Shown here: in pieces, positions 35,374 through 43,749 of the stretch | How positions within the stretch are numbered: the stretch's first letter is position 1 | Layout: each line of letters opens with the position of its first letter | Origin: Lentisphaerota bacterium | Lineage (GTDB): Bacteria > Verrucomicrobiota > Kiritimatiellia > UBA8416 > JAIOPI01 | Assembly: GCA_021413965.1 (NCBI GenBank) | Contig: JAIOPI010000037.1 | Coordinates: 30,150-94,149, forward strand | Length of the DNA stretch: 64,000 bases | Direction of reading: 5' to 3' | Notes under the pieces: generated by a model | What the model was told of the DNA's origin: nothing | The model's database searches: none | What the model saw: the letters and a program-made list of their open reading frames with translations, nothing else | Program-made: the position numbers and the translations under genes

Positions 35374-36815
35374 GCGGCCGCGTCCTCGCCCGGCACGTCC
35401 GAGACGGGTGCCGCCAGCGGGAGAGCCACGAGCGCGGCCAGCAGCCAGGTGGTGGCCGGCATCTGCAGGTTGAAATCGCCGAGGGAGTGAAACGCCATGG
35501 CAGCCAGGGCAAGCAAGGCCGTCAGCGCCTGGATGGCATCGGGGCGGGCCGATTCGGCGCGCGCGCGCGAACCGAGTTGCGTGCCGGCGTAGTGCAGGCG
35601 GCGCCGCAGGCCGCGCACGAGGAGCATGAGGGGCACCGTAAAGAGGAGGAACCCGACGGCGCCGTATTCCTCGAGCAATTGCATCCAGTCGTTATGCACG
35701 GCGTTGGAGGTGTAGACATTGTTCGGCAGCGTCGGCCAGCGGTTGAGGGCGCGGTCGCCGTCGGACGAAGGGGCAAAGTGCGGCCAGAGCACGGCGTGCA
35801 TGCCCGGTGCAATGCCCATCCACGGGTGCGTGCGCCAGGCCCGGTAGGCGGCGGCGAACATGATGGGGCGATCCTGGCGGCGGAGGACGTCCGCCACGAA
35901 GGCGAGTGCCTCCCGGGGCGGCCGGTCCTTGGCGACATGCCAGCCAATGTAATGCGAGTAGCGTTGCATGAAGTTCTGGGCAAAACAGACCACGAGAACC
36001 GCCGCGCAGAGCAGGGCCGAAGCAACGGACAGCCGGCACCAGAGGCGCACGCCGCGCGGCAGGTGCGCCAGCCCCCACACGAGCACCGCTGCGGCCACCA
36101 CCACGAGAGTCAGGCCGCCACCGCGCGATTTGCTGAGGACCACGCCAATGATGCCCAGCAGGCTGAGGACCAGCCCGCAAGTGCGAGACGACCAGGCCTT
36201 CCCGAGAAACAGCAGGGCGAGGCCCGCGCAGACGCCCACTTCCATGATGCCGGCGAAGTGATCGGGACAGAAGTACGACCCCGTGGCGCGATTATCCTGG
36301 TAGTATTGCGCGAATCCCGGCACCCAGAGCACGTAGCGATTGCCCGTGATGAAGTGGTTCGCAATCCCGTAGGCGCCAAGCAGGAAGAGGTCGGCCGTGA
36401 TGAGGGCAAAAAGGATCCGCCGCGCCCGCGCACGGGCGGTACCCAGGATGAGAGCGGCCACGAGCAGGGCGGTCAGGTGCAACAGGAAGGACCGCTCAGC
36501 CAGCAGGTAGACCGGGGACTGAAGGAACCGGAAGAAAGCGTACAGGAGGAAAGGCAGAAAGGCCGCCAGCAGCCGCCAGCCCTGGCGTGCGCCGGAGCCG
36601 TTCACCGTTCTCTGCCCAGCCTCGCGGGAGGGAGGCTGGCATGCGCCGCCGATGGCGCGCAGTCCCAGGCAGGCGGTGGCCACGAAGAGGGTCGTGGCGA
36701 AGGGCCAGAAGCCCCACATTTCCCAGGCGCCAAACCACCAGGGCCCCAGCAGGACGACACCGGCAGCCAGCAGCAGAGCGGTGATTTCAAAGACGCGGTT
36801 CAGAATTCGCAACAC
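35370..36815 (-). CDS. O-antigen ligase family protein (Wzy_C)
   Basis: The 481-residue membrane protein has about 12 helices and the Wzy_C features: LSKSRGGGLTLVVVAAAVLV, a long periplasmic loop with RYSHYIGWHVAKDRPP and TSNAVHNDWMQLLEEYGAVG, the last containing the conserved His-Asn-Asp. It could ligate the polymer to its anchor or polymerise it. It starts with GTG at 36815; GGAG lies six bases upstream and a CATAAT box about 20 bases further. It is the first gene of the operon that runs down to 23725. Confidence 0.85.
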   Translation of the reverse strand: MLRILNRVFEITALLLAAGVVLLGPWWFGAWEMWGFWPFATTLFVATACLGLRAIGGACQPPSREAGQRTVNGSGARQGWRLLAAFLPFLLYAFFRFLQSPVYLLAERSFLLHLTALLVAALILGTARARARRILFALITADLFLLGAYGIANHFITGNRYVLWVPGFAQYYQDNRATGSYFCPDHFAGIMEVGVCAGLALLFLGKAWSSRTCGLVLSLLGIIGVVLSKSRGGGLTLVVVAAAVLVWGLAHLPRGVRLWCRLSVASALLCAAVLVVCFAQNFMQRYSHYIGWHVAKDRPPREALAFVADVLRRQDRPIMFAAAYRAWRTHPWMGIAPGMHAVLWPHFAPSSDGDRALNRWPTLPNNVYTSNAVHNDWMQLLEEYGAVGFLLFTVPLMLLVRGLRRRLHYAGTQLGSRARAESARPDAIQALTALLALAAMAFHSLGDFNLQMPATTWLLAALVALPLAAPVSDVPGEDAAA

Positions 36816-37049
36816 GCCACACTCCGTGCCCGCCCATTATGCAGCAAAGCCTCATGCACATGGGTTCCGGCATAGGCCACCGACTATAGCACAGGGGGTG
36901 GCGGGTGGCAACGCGAGGTCCCCGCCATCCCGTTGGTGGGCTAGGAATTCCGACCTGATCGCTGCATCGGGTTGCGGCTTGCGCTTGACCCGCCGCTGGA
37001 ATCTGACACCCTGTCACTCTGCAGACGTCGGGTGCGTCAAGGAGATCAT

Positions 37050-37286
37050 ATGGTGTCCAAGCGAAGTTATGAGATCGTGTTCGACCGTTTCCACAAGCGC
37101 TGGGTGTTCAAACCCCAGGGCCTGCCGGGAGCGCTGCAGGTTGCGGGTACTCGGGACGAGGTGATCGAGCGCGCGATCCCCATCTGCAACAACAACCAGC
37201 CCTGCACCCTGAAGGTGCACCGGGAAGACGGCCAGTTCGAAGAGGAACTGGCGTTCGGGAAAGACGCACGTCCGTCGAAGCGCTAG
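37050..37286 (+). CDS. DUF2188 domain protein
   Basis: The 78-residue protein consists of one DUF2188-like domain: YEIVFDRFHKRWVFKPQG, an aligned GTRDEVIERA helix and PCTLKVHREDGQFEEE strand. Such proteins are small, cytoplasmic and uncharacterised. AAGGAG lies five bases before the ATG, the best Shine-Dalgarno in this part of the window. It lies alone on the plus strand between the rmlA/nusG pair and the ligase-led operon. No function is assigned. Confidence 0.8.
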   Translation: MVSKRSYEIVFDRFHKRWVFKPQGLPGALQVAGTRDEVIERAIPICNNNQPCTLKVHREDGQFEEELAFGKDARPSKR

Positions 37287-37288
37287 AC

Positions 37289-37310
37289 GCCGTGCGGTTC
37301 GCACCACGGC
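37289..37310. terminator. possible bidirectional terminator hairpin
   Basis: GCCGTG (37289-37294) and CACGGC (37305-37310), with extra pairing inside, form a stable hairpin between the convergent DUF2188 and rmlA 3' ends. There is no T-run, so Rho-independent action is uncertain. Confidence 0.3.
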
Positions 37311-37356
37311 ACGGCCCGTCGCGTCACGGCCTGCCCCTCGGGCGGACCGGCAGGCG

Positions 37357-38265
37357 CTACACGTCGTCCTGAGGCAGGGTGCGTTCGTCCGCCACCATCT
37401 TCAGGTACGTCCCGTACGCGTTCCCTTTGAAAGAATCCGCCAACGCGCGCAACCGGGCCACGTCGATGAAGCCCATGCGGTAGGCGACTTCCTCGATGCA
37501 CCCGATCTTCAGCCCCTGGCGGTTCTCGATGCTGGCCACGAAATTTCCGGCCTCCAGCAGGCTCTGCGGCGTCCCGGTGTCCAGCCACGCCATGCCGCGA
37601 CCGAGCAACTCCACATGCAGATCGCCCTGCGCCAGGTAGGCTCGGTTCAGGTCGGTGATCTCGACCTCACCACGGGCGGAGGGCTTCAGGTTGCGGGCCA
37701 TGTCCACCACGCGATGGTCATAGCAGTAGAGCCCCGGCACGGCGTACTTGCTCTTGGGCTGCTTCGGCTTCTCCTCGATGCTGATCACCTTGCCGCGCGC
37801 GTCGAACTCCACCACCCCATAGCGCTCCGGGTCGTGTACGGGATATCCGAAGACCGTGGCACCGGCACGCCGCTGCAGCGCATTGCGCAGGAACGTCATG
37901 GGGCCGTAGAAGAGATTGTCACCCAGCACGAGACACACCGGCGACGTGCCGATGAAGTCGGCGCCGATCACGAACGCCTGGGCAATGCCCTTGGGCTCAG
38001 GCTGCTCCGCGTAGATGAAGCGCACGCCAATGCGGCTGCCGTCGCCCAGCAGCTCGCGGAAGCGCGGCAGATCGGCAGGTGTTGAGATGACCAGAATATC
38101 CCGGATGCCCCCCAGCATGAGGATGGAGATCGGGTAGTAGATCATCGGCTTGTCGTACACGGGCAGGATCTGCTTGCTGGAGACCAGCGTGATGGGATGC
38201 AGGCGCGAGCCCGCACCGCCCGCCAACACGATCCCCTTCCATGCCTTGGCCATTTGGATGCTCAT
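37357..38265 (-). CDS. rmlA: glucose-1-phosphate thymidylyltransferase
   Basis: The 302-residue enzyme makes dTDP-glucose, the precursor of dTDP-rhamnose and other 6-deoxysugars. GIVLAGGAGSRLHPITLVSS, KQILPVYDKPMIYYPISILM, LVLGDNLFYG, EEKPKQPKSKYAVPGLYCYD and the AWLDTGTP motif are all typical. rmlB, rmlC and rmlD are not in the window. GAGGAG lies about 10 bases upstream. It follows the nusG-like gene by 44 bases and is surely co-transcribed with it. Confidence 0.95.
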   Translation of the reverse strand: MSIQMAKAWKGIVLAGGAGSRLHPITLVSSKQILPVYDKPMIYYPISILMLGGIRDILVISTPADLPRFRELLGDGSRIGVRFIYAEQPEPKGIAQAFVIGADFIGTSPVCLVLGDNLFYGPMTFLRNALQRRAGATVFGYPVHDPERYGVVEFDARGKVISIEEKPKQPKSKYAVPGLYCYDHRVVDMARNLKPSARGEVEITDLNRAYLAQGDLHVELLGRGMAWLDTGTPQSLLEAGNFVASIENRQGLKIGCIEEVAYRMGFIDVARLRALADSFKGNAYGTYLKMVADERTLPQDDV

Positions 38266-38284
38266 GCTGCCATGTCTCCTCGGT

Positions 38285-38296
38285 TAGCCTACCGCC
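38285..38296 (-). promoter_or_regulatory. ops-like sequence between nusG paralogue and rmlA
   Basis: On the minus strand GGCGGTAGGCTA matches the E. coli RfaH recruitment element GGCGGTAGNNTN. It lies in the leader between the antiterminator gene and rmlA, exactly where such a site would act. The GGCGGTAG octamer also occurs by chance elsewhere in the window (for example about 25810 and 57541), so the match may be coincidental. Confidence 0.25.
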
Positions 38297-38309
38297 GCCG
38301 GACGCCCGA

Positions 38310-38792
38310 TCAATCCACCACTTCCAGGAACTCGCGATCCACATCAATGGCCAGCGCCCGGCCGACCATCTCCACGTTTAAACAAACCTTGGCCTTGCCC
38401 TTGACGGCCATGACAAGCCCTTCCACCCCCATGAACGGACCGCCCGTGATGCGGCAGCGCTTGCCGCTGCGGATGGCCGAGACGCTGGCGAGCGCCGGAT
38501 CCACCCGCAGCGCCTTGCGGACCTGAGCCAACTGGTGCAACAGCGCCCGCCGGCTGCTGGGCTCCAGAATGCGCAGGATGTTGTTGGTCTTGAGGACCTT
38601 GAGCCGGCCTTCGCCATCGAAGGACGCAAAAAAGTAACTGGGGAACAGCGGCTTCTCCACCGTCACCTTGCGGCGCTGATACACCTTGGTTTCCGTCCGC
38701 AGCGGCAGGTAATGCGAAATGTGGTGGATCCGGCAGAATTCCGCCACCTTCTTCTCGCAGCGCGGACGCAAGTACAGGACGTACCAGTTCAT
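38310..38792 (-). CDS. NusG-like transcription antiterminator (RfaH/UpxY/LoaP type)
   Basis: The 160-residue protein has the NGN domain (MNWYVLYLRPRCEKKVAEF, LPLRTETKVYQRRKV, EKPLFPSYFFASF, NILRILEP) and a C-terminal KOW-like domain (SGKRCRITGGPFMGVEGLVM). Specialised NusG paralogues at the head of polysaccharide loci bind RNA polymerase and suppress pausing and Rho termination over the downstream operon. Length and position fit that role rather than housekeeping nusG. A leaderless promoter precedes it. Confidence 0.9.
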   Translation of the reverse strand: MNWYVLYLRPRCEKKVAEFCRIHHISHYLPLRTETKVYQRRKVTVEKPLFPSYFFASFDGEGRLKVLKTNNILRILEPSSRRALLHQLAQVRKALRVDPALASVSAIRSGKRCRITGGPFMGVEGLVMAVKGKAKVCLNVEMVGRALAIDVDREFLEVVD

Positions 38793-38829
38793 GGCGGGCC
38801 ACTGTAGCCAGCTTGCGACATCAACGCAA
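38793..38829 (-). promoter_or_regulatory. promoter of the nusG-like gene, probably leaderless
   Basis: On the minus strand TTGCGT (38824-38829), 17 bases, TACAGT (38801-38806), then eight bases (no Shine-Dalgarno) to the ATG. Confidence 0.5.
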
Positions 38830-38945
38830 TGCCGCCCTGCGCGCCCCCGCACCGGCGGGGTGCTTGGACCGTGCCCCCCGCCTCGTTCAGATCCTGGTGC
38901 TTTTTTCCATGCATCGGCGCTTCACTTCTGGCTAAATGCGCGGGC

Positions 38946-40904
38946 ATGAAGCAATGGCTCATATGGGGACTTCTGGCACTGTGGGCAGGCGGGGCGGCGG
39001 CCCAGCGTGTCGTGATCGTGCAGGGCACGACGTCTAACCCCAACGAGGCGGAGCGCAACTATGCGCGGCGGGTCGCCGCCTTCGTGGACCGCAGCTTGCG
39101 CCCCTTCGCGCTGGGGCAGGCCGTGCGGCCGGACGAGCAGGTGACGGAAGCGACACTGCGGGATGCCGCCGTGGTCCTGCTGCCGTACAATGCGCATCTG
39201 CCCGATGCGGAATTCCAAGCGCTGCAAGCCTTCAGCCGACGCGGCGGGCGCCTGGTGGTGTTCTACGGCGCCGACTCCCGCCTCGCGCAGCTCATGGGGT
39301 TCAAACTGGCCCCCTATCTCGTCGCCCAGCGCGAGGGGCAGTGGTCCGCCATGCGCTTCAACGCCGCGGCGCCCGCCGGCACCCCACCCCGCGTGGCCCA
39401 GTCATCACGCAACATGCGCCCCGCACTTCCCGCCAGCCCGCAGGCGCGCGTCATCGCCCAGTGGGAAGATGACCGTTCCCGCGCCGGTACCGAGCCCGCC
39501 TGGGTCGGGTCGCCACAAGGTTTCTGGATGTCCCACGTGCTGCTCGATGATGGCGACGACTGGAACAAGCAGCGCCTGCTGCTGGCCCTCATCGCCGATG
39601 GCAACCCCGCACTGCTCTTGACGGCCGCACGCGGTTACCTCGACACCACGGCCTCCTTTCGAGGGACAGGTAACTTCGATGCCGGGTTGCAAGCCATCGC
39701 CGCACGCGGCGGCAGCGCGTCGACCGCCGCCATCGGGCACGCGCGCCGCTTCCGGACCGAGGCCGAGGCATCCCTCGCCGCCGGCCATGCGGTCGCGGCA
39801 CTCGATCAGGCACACGAAGCGGTCCTCGCGCGTCTCCAAGCCTATGGCGCCACCCTCGCCCCACGAAACGGCGAGCGCGTGGGCGTCTGGGACCATTCCG
39901 GCGCCGGCCTCTATCCCGGGGACTGGGCGCGTACCGCCCGTGAACTGCGCGACCAGGGCGTCACCGACATCTTCGTCAATACCCTCTGGCCGGCCCTGGC
40001 GCACTACGCCAGCGATGTGATGCCGCGCTCGGACACCTTCCGCATTCACGGCGACCAGATGGCAGCCTGCCTCGCCGCCGCAAAGCCTTGCGGACTGACT
40101 GTTCACGCCTGGAAAGTCTGCTGGCGGGTCGACAATGCGGCGTCTGATCTCCTGGCGCGTTGGCGCCAGGAGGGACGCTTGCAGGTGACCGATGCGGGTG
40201 AGTCCATCCCCTGGCTCTGCCCGTCCCATCCGGCCAATCTGCAGTATGAGAAGGATGCCCTGCGCGAGTTGCTCACACGCTATGCCGTCGATGGGGTTCA
40301 TCTGGATTACATCCGCTATCGCGATTCGCACCTCTGTTACTGCACGGGCTGCCGTCAACGCTTTGAGGAGTTTACCGGGCGCCCTGTGGCGGCATGGCCG
40401 CAGGATGTGCGGCGCGCCCCGCTGCAAGGTCGCTTCGAGGCTTGGCGGGCGGGACGGGTTACGCGCCTTGTGCAGGATTTGAGCGTGTTCGGGCGCCGCC
40501 TGAAACCCGACCTGCAGATATCTGCCGCGGTTTATGGCCGCTATCCGCTGTGCATGCGCAGCGTGGGACAGGACTGGGGCCAGTGGCTGGAGAAAGGCTG
40601 GCTGGATTTTGCCTGCCCCATGAACTACACCCCGGATCTCGCGAAGTTCACGGCTTGGACTCGCGAACAGACGGCGCTGCCTGGCGGCGCCAACCGAATC
40701 TGGCCCGGCATCGGCGTGACAGCCACCGAGTGCCAGCTCGATGCCGAAGCCGTACTGGATCAAGTGGCCATCCTGCGTGACGTCGGTGCGGGTGGCTTCG
40801 TCCTGTTCGACCTCAATCAAACCCTCGCCCGCGATGTGCTGCCCATTCTGCGTCTGGGCGCGACGAGCGGGAAGCCAGCACCGGCCGGGAGTAACCACCC
40901 CTGA
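38946..40904 (+). CDS. secreted GHL10-type glycoside hydrolase with N-terminal GATase-like domain
   Basis: The 652-residue protein begins with a signal peptide (MKQWLIWGLLALWAGGAAAQ). Residues about 20-300 resemble a ThuA/GATase-like fold (VVLLPYNAHLPDAEFQALQA, RRGGRLVVFYGADSR). From about 320 comes the GHL10/DUF187 barrel: GVWDHSGAGLYPGDWARTA, VTDIFVNTLWP, YAVDGVHLDYIRYRD (acidic catalytic-type residues) and FACPMNYTPDL. GHL10 proteins act on extracellular polysaccharides. It may trim or release the polymer made by this locus. No PEP-CTERM tail is present. Confidence 0.82.
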   Translation: MKQWLIWGLLALWAGGAAAQRVVIVQGTTSNPNEAERNYARRVAAFVDRSLRPFALGQAVRPDEQVTEATLRDAAVVLLPYNAHLPDAEFQALQAFSRRGGRLVVFYGADSRLAQLMGFKLAPYLVAQREGQWSAMRFNAAAPAGTPPRVAQSSRNMRPALPASPQARVIAQWEDDRSRAGTEPAWVGSPQGFWMSHVLLDDGDDWNKQRLLLALIADGNPALLLTAARGYLDTTASFRGTGNFDAGLQAIAARGGSASTAAIGHARRFRTEAEASLAAGHAVAALDQAHEAVLARLQAYGATLAPRNGERVGVWDHSGAGLYPGDWARTARELRDQGVTDIFVNTLWPALAHYASDVMPRSDTFRIHGDQMAACLAAAKPCGLTVHAWKVCWRVDNAASDLLARWRQEGRLQVTDAGESIPWLCPSHPANLQYEKDALRELLTRYAVDGVHLDYIRYRDSHLCYCTGCRQRFEEFTGRPVAAWPQDVRRAPLQGRFEAWRAGRVTRLVQDLSVFGRRLKPDLQISAAVYGRYPLCMRSVGQDWGQWLEKGWLDFACPMNYTPDLAKFTAWTREQTALPGGANRIWPGIGVTATECQLDAEAVLDQVAILRDVGAGGFVLFDLNQTLARDVLPILRLGATSGKPAPAGSNHP

Positions 40905-41121
40905 TCCGGTTCGCGGATCGACAGCGGGAAAGTCTTGGAACCTGTTGAAATGCACGGTGCGGGTGGCACCCCGCTCTCTCTTGTCGATCGGTGACACCTG
41001 ACGGGAGGGCGAGGAGCCGTCCGTTCCGTACATGGGCCATGCTCCACAGGCTGCTGGTCTTCTCCTGCGGCAGGGTGAACGCAGGGCGGCGTGATTTGCC
41101 CCGCATGGCTTGCGCTCCCAA

Positions 41122-41147
41122 GGCGAGTGCCTTATTCTGCACTCGCC
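41122..41147. repeat. 8-bp inverted repeat upstream of GT2 gene
   Basis: GGCGAGTG (41122-41129) and CACTCGCC (41140-41147) form a perfect stem with a ten-base loop, 13 bases before the ATG at 41161. It could be an operator or could occlude the start; nothing more can be said. Confidence 0.35.
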
Positions 41148-41160
41148 AGCGGTAGATGTT

Positions 41161-42345
41161 ATGCAACGTGAATTCAACGGCATCAGTGTGGTGATTCCCT
41201 GCCTCAATGAGGCGGAATCCATTGGGCAGGTGGTTGAGAATGCCCGGATCGGGATTGCCAAGCTGAAGATGGATGGCGAAGTCGTCGTGGTGGACAACGG
41301 AAGCCACGACGGCTCGGCGAACATTGCCCTCGCGCATGGGGCGCGCGTCATTGCCGAGTCGGAAAAAGGCTACGGGGCAGCCATCCGGCGAGGGTTCGCC
41401 GATGCGCGCTACGACATTCTGGTCATGGGAGATGGCGATCTGACCTACGACTTCACGCGTATCGACGAATTAGTCCACCCGATTCTCGAGGGGGAGGCGG
41501 ACTTCGTGGTGGGGAATCGCATGAAGAACATCCGCCCCGGCTCCATGCCCACCCTTCACCGCTACGTGGGCAACCCACTGCTGTCGCTTCTATTGCGAAT
41601 ACTGTTCCACCGACACATTGTGCGCGATGCGCACTGCGGGCTGCGCGCGATCTCTCGTCACAGCTACCTCGCCCTGCATTGCGTGACGACGGGGATGGAA
41701 TTCGCCAGCGAGATGGTGGTGCGTGCCATACACTGCAACGTGCGTATGTCGGAGCGGCCGATCGTCTACCATCCTCGCGTCGGCGAATCGAAACTGGCCT
41801 CGTTCCGCGATGGATGGCGTCACCTTCGTTTCATGTGGTTGCACAGCCCGGCATGGGCGTTGTTGATTCCCGGCTGCTTGACGTGGCTGGTGGGTTTGGG
41901 CATGGCGGTCCCGTTGGCCTTTGGCCCAGTCACATGGCACGGGCGTGTGATTGACATCCACTGCATGATTCTGGGTGGCCTGCTCAATGCCGTCAGCATT
42001 CAGCTCATCACCATGGGCCTCCTCGCCAAGGCCTTTGCCCATTTGGCGGGGTTGCGATACGACCGGCTGATCGCCTGGCTCTACCAGCACATCACGTTCG
42101 AGCGCTTTGTCATCTTCACGTCACCCTTGATCTTGATTGGCATGGGCGTGACCGTCCGCGTGATTTACGTTTGGATCGCCAGTGGATTTGGCCCCCTCAA
42201 TGAGGCGCGCGGCTTGTTTCTGGGCATGCTCTGCCTGATCAATGGAACGCAAGCCGCCGCCGCTGGTTACCTGTTCAGCATCTTGGCTCTCCCCCGCCAC
42301 CTCGAACCCTTTGCGCCGCAGACGACGGTCCCCCCCGTTACCTGA
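41161..42345 (+). CDS. family 2 glycosyltransferase with C-terminal membrane helices
   Basis: The 394-residue protein has a DPM1-like GT2 domain (ISVVIPCLNEAESIGQVVEN, VVVVDNGSHDGS, GYGAAIRRGFADARYD, LVMGDGDLTYDF with DxD, GNRMKNIRPGSMP, RDAHCGLRAISR) followed from about residue 240 by four membrane helices. It likely makes or uses a polyprenyl-phosphate-linked sugar. It is on the plus strand ahead of the transposase, and base composition begins to drop here compared with the GT genes to the left. Confidence 0.88.
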   Translation: MQREFNGISVVIPCLNEAESIGQVVENARIGIAKLKMDGEVVVVDNGSHDGSANIALAHGARVIAESEKGYGAAIRRGFADARYDILVMGDGDLTYDFTRIDELVHPILEGEADFVVGNRMKNIRPGSMPTLHRYVGNPLLSLLLRILFHRHIVRDAHCGLRAISRHSYLALHCVTTGMEFASEMVVRAIHCNVRMSERPIVYHPRVGESKLASFRDGWRHLRFMWLHSPAWALLIPGCLTWLVGLGMAVPLAFGPVTWHGRVIDIHCMILGGLLNAVSIQLITMGLLAKAFAHLAGLRYDRLIAWLYQHITFERFVIFTSPLILIGMGVTVRVIYVWIASGFGPLNEARGLFLGMLCLINGTQAAAAGYLFSILALPRHLEPFAPQTTVPPVT

Positions 42346-42359
42346 ACGCCCCACCTCTT

Positions 42360-42419
42360 GGGGACAGGTAAATTGTCGTCTTAACGTCGCCCAGACCTCC
42401 TCTCCCATCGGGGGACAGG
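42360..42419 (+). repeat. GGGGACAGG REP-like repeats, left pair
   Basis: GGGGACAGG occurs at 42360-42368 and 42411-42419, upstream of the tyrosine transposase. Inverted copies CCTGTCCCC lie downstream at 43719-43727, 44751-44759 and 44770-44778. Such repeats commonly accompany RAYT genes. Confidence 0.65.
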
Positions 42420-42522
42420 CAAACTATTGGCAAACTATTTCAGACTATTCTCGGAAATGTGGTCAGCTCGCTTCTTTATGTCTTGTAGAGGGGCCAACTC
42501 CCCTCGGACAGGAGACGACGCC

Positions 42523-43479
42523 ATGCGCCATGCCAGACTCAAGCCTGTGGAGCAGAGTTCCTTCATGCATATTTACAACCGCGTGGCCGGCACGAGGCTG
42601 GATCTCCCGTTCCAAGCTGTGGAAAAAGCCGAATTCGTGCGTCGATTGGTCAGGCTGTCCCAGTTGTATGTTGTCGAGATCGTGGCCTATCAAGTCATGG
42701 GCAACCACTTTCACCTGCTGGTCTACATCCCCGCCCTGCCGCCCTCCCTGTCTGAAACATGCGCGCGATTCAATCGCTTCTTCCCCAACAAACCTCCACT
42801 GACCCCAGAATCAGCCGCCTGCGTCCGCCTCGCCCCCCAACTACGGGATATCAGCCTCTTCATGAAGGACTTGCAGCAACCATTCACACGCTGGTTCAAC
42901 CGGACTCGCCCCGTGCGCCGCCGTGGACATCTCTGGGCCGATCGCTTCAAGAACACCGTTCTTGAATGCGGGCTGGCCGTGTGGGACTGCTGGAAGTACA
43001 TTGAAATGAACCCGGTACGCGCCGGCCTGGCACCCACACCTGCCGACTATGGCTTTGGATCGTTTGGTCAGTGGACGGATACGGGGCGTCATCCTTATGC
43101 CGAAGTCCTCGAGCAACGGCTGTTGCCAAGGTTCCGGGAGTTGCTGCAAGTCAATACGACACAGGAATTGCGCCAGGCACTGCATAGAGAATTCACCCGC
43201 ATTCAGGCGACCACGGTCAGGGTCCCCTCCGAGCGGCTCTCCGATGCCATGGCGCGCAAAGGCCGTCCCGAACCCTTCACCACACAAATCGATCGGCGCG
43301 TGCGTTATTGGGTAGATGGCCTCGTGATCGGGTCCGAATGTTTTGTGCAGAGCACCGTGGCTACCATGCGCACGAAACACATATTCAGTAAACGCAGACT
43401 CTCTAGGGCGGTCGGCAGACCGAACGAACCACGACCAGACCTGGTTTGCTATAAACACTTGCGCGCTCTACTCGATTAA
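42523..43479 (+). CDS. REP-associated tyrosine transposase (Y1_Tnp, IS200-like)
   Basis: The 318-residue protein has the HUH motif in QVMGNHFHLLVYIP (His62, His64) and WKYIEMNPVRAGLA, which carries the conserved region of RAYT/TnpA-REP proteins, then GHLWADRFKNTV. The C-terminal half extends beyond the catalytic domain, as in the longer RAYT subclass. It nicks and joins single-stranded DNA at short palindromic repeats. AGGAGA is eight bases before the ATG. Flanking GGGGACAGG copies are its probable substrates. Confidence 0.9.
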   Translation: MRHARLKPVEQSSFMHIYNRVAGTRLDLPFQAVEKAEFVRRLVRLSQLYVVEIVAYQVMGNHFHLLVYIPALPPSLSETCARFNRFFPNKPPLTPESAACVRLAPQLRDISLFMKDLQQPFTRWFNRTRPVRRRGHLWADRFKNTVLECGLAVWDCWKYIEMNPVRAGLAPTPADYGFGSFGQWTDTGRHPYAEVLEQRLLPRFRELLQVNTTQELRQALHREFTRIQATTVRVPSERLSDAMARKGRPEPFTTQIDRRVRYWVDGLVIGSECFVQSTVATMRTKHIFSKRRLSRAVGRPNEPRPDLVCYKHLRALLD

Positions 43480-43718
43480 GGGCCGCAACACCCCACGCAT
43501 TCAACACGGAACGGCTGGCCAGTGACGCCGCCTTAAGGTCACTGATCTGTGGCCACACCTGCAACGTTCACGTTGCGTCCTGCCACAACACGCCTAGCCC
43601 TGGCCCCATAAACCGTGCGACACGGGACGTCAGATGGCTTCTCGCCGACCGTCCCTTCATTCAACCCACGGCCATGAACCTGCAACGATCCGCCTCGGAC
43701 TGCAACTACGACTATGTG

Positions 43719-43727
43719 CCTGTCCCC
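43719..43727 (-). repeat. REP-like repeat CCTGTCCCC
   Basis: An inverted copy of GGGGACAGG downstream of the transposase, 22 bases before the end of the next gene. The 270-base transposase-GT2 gap holds no other recognisable feature. Confidence 0.55.
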
Positions 43728-43749
43728 TTGAGTGAATTAGCCGACACTG

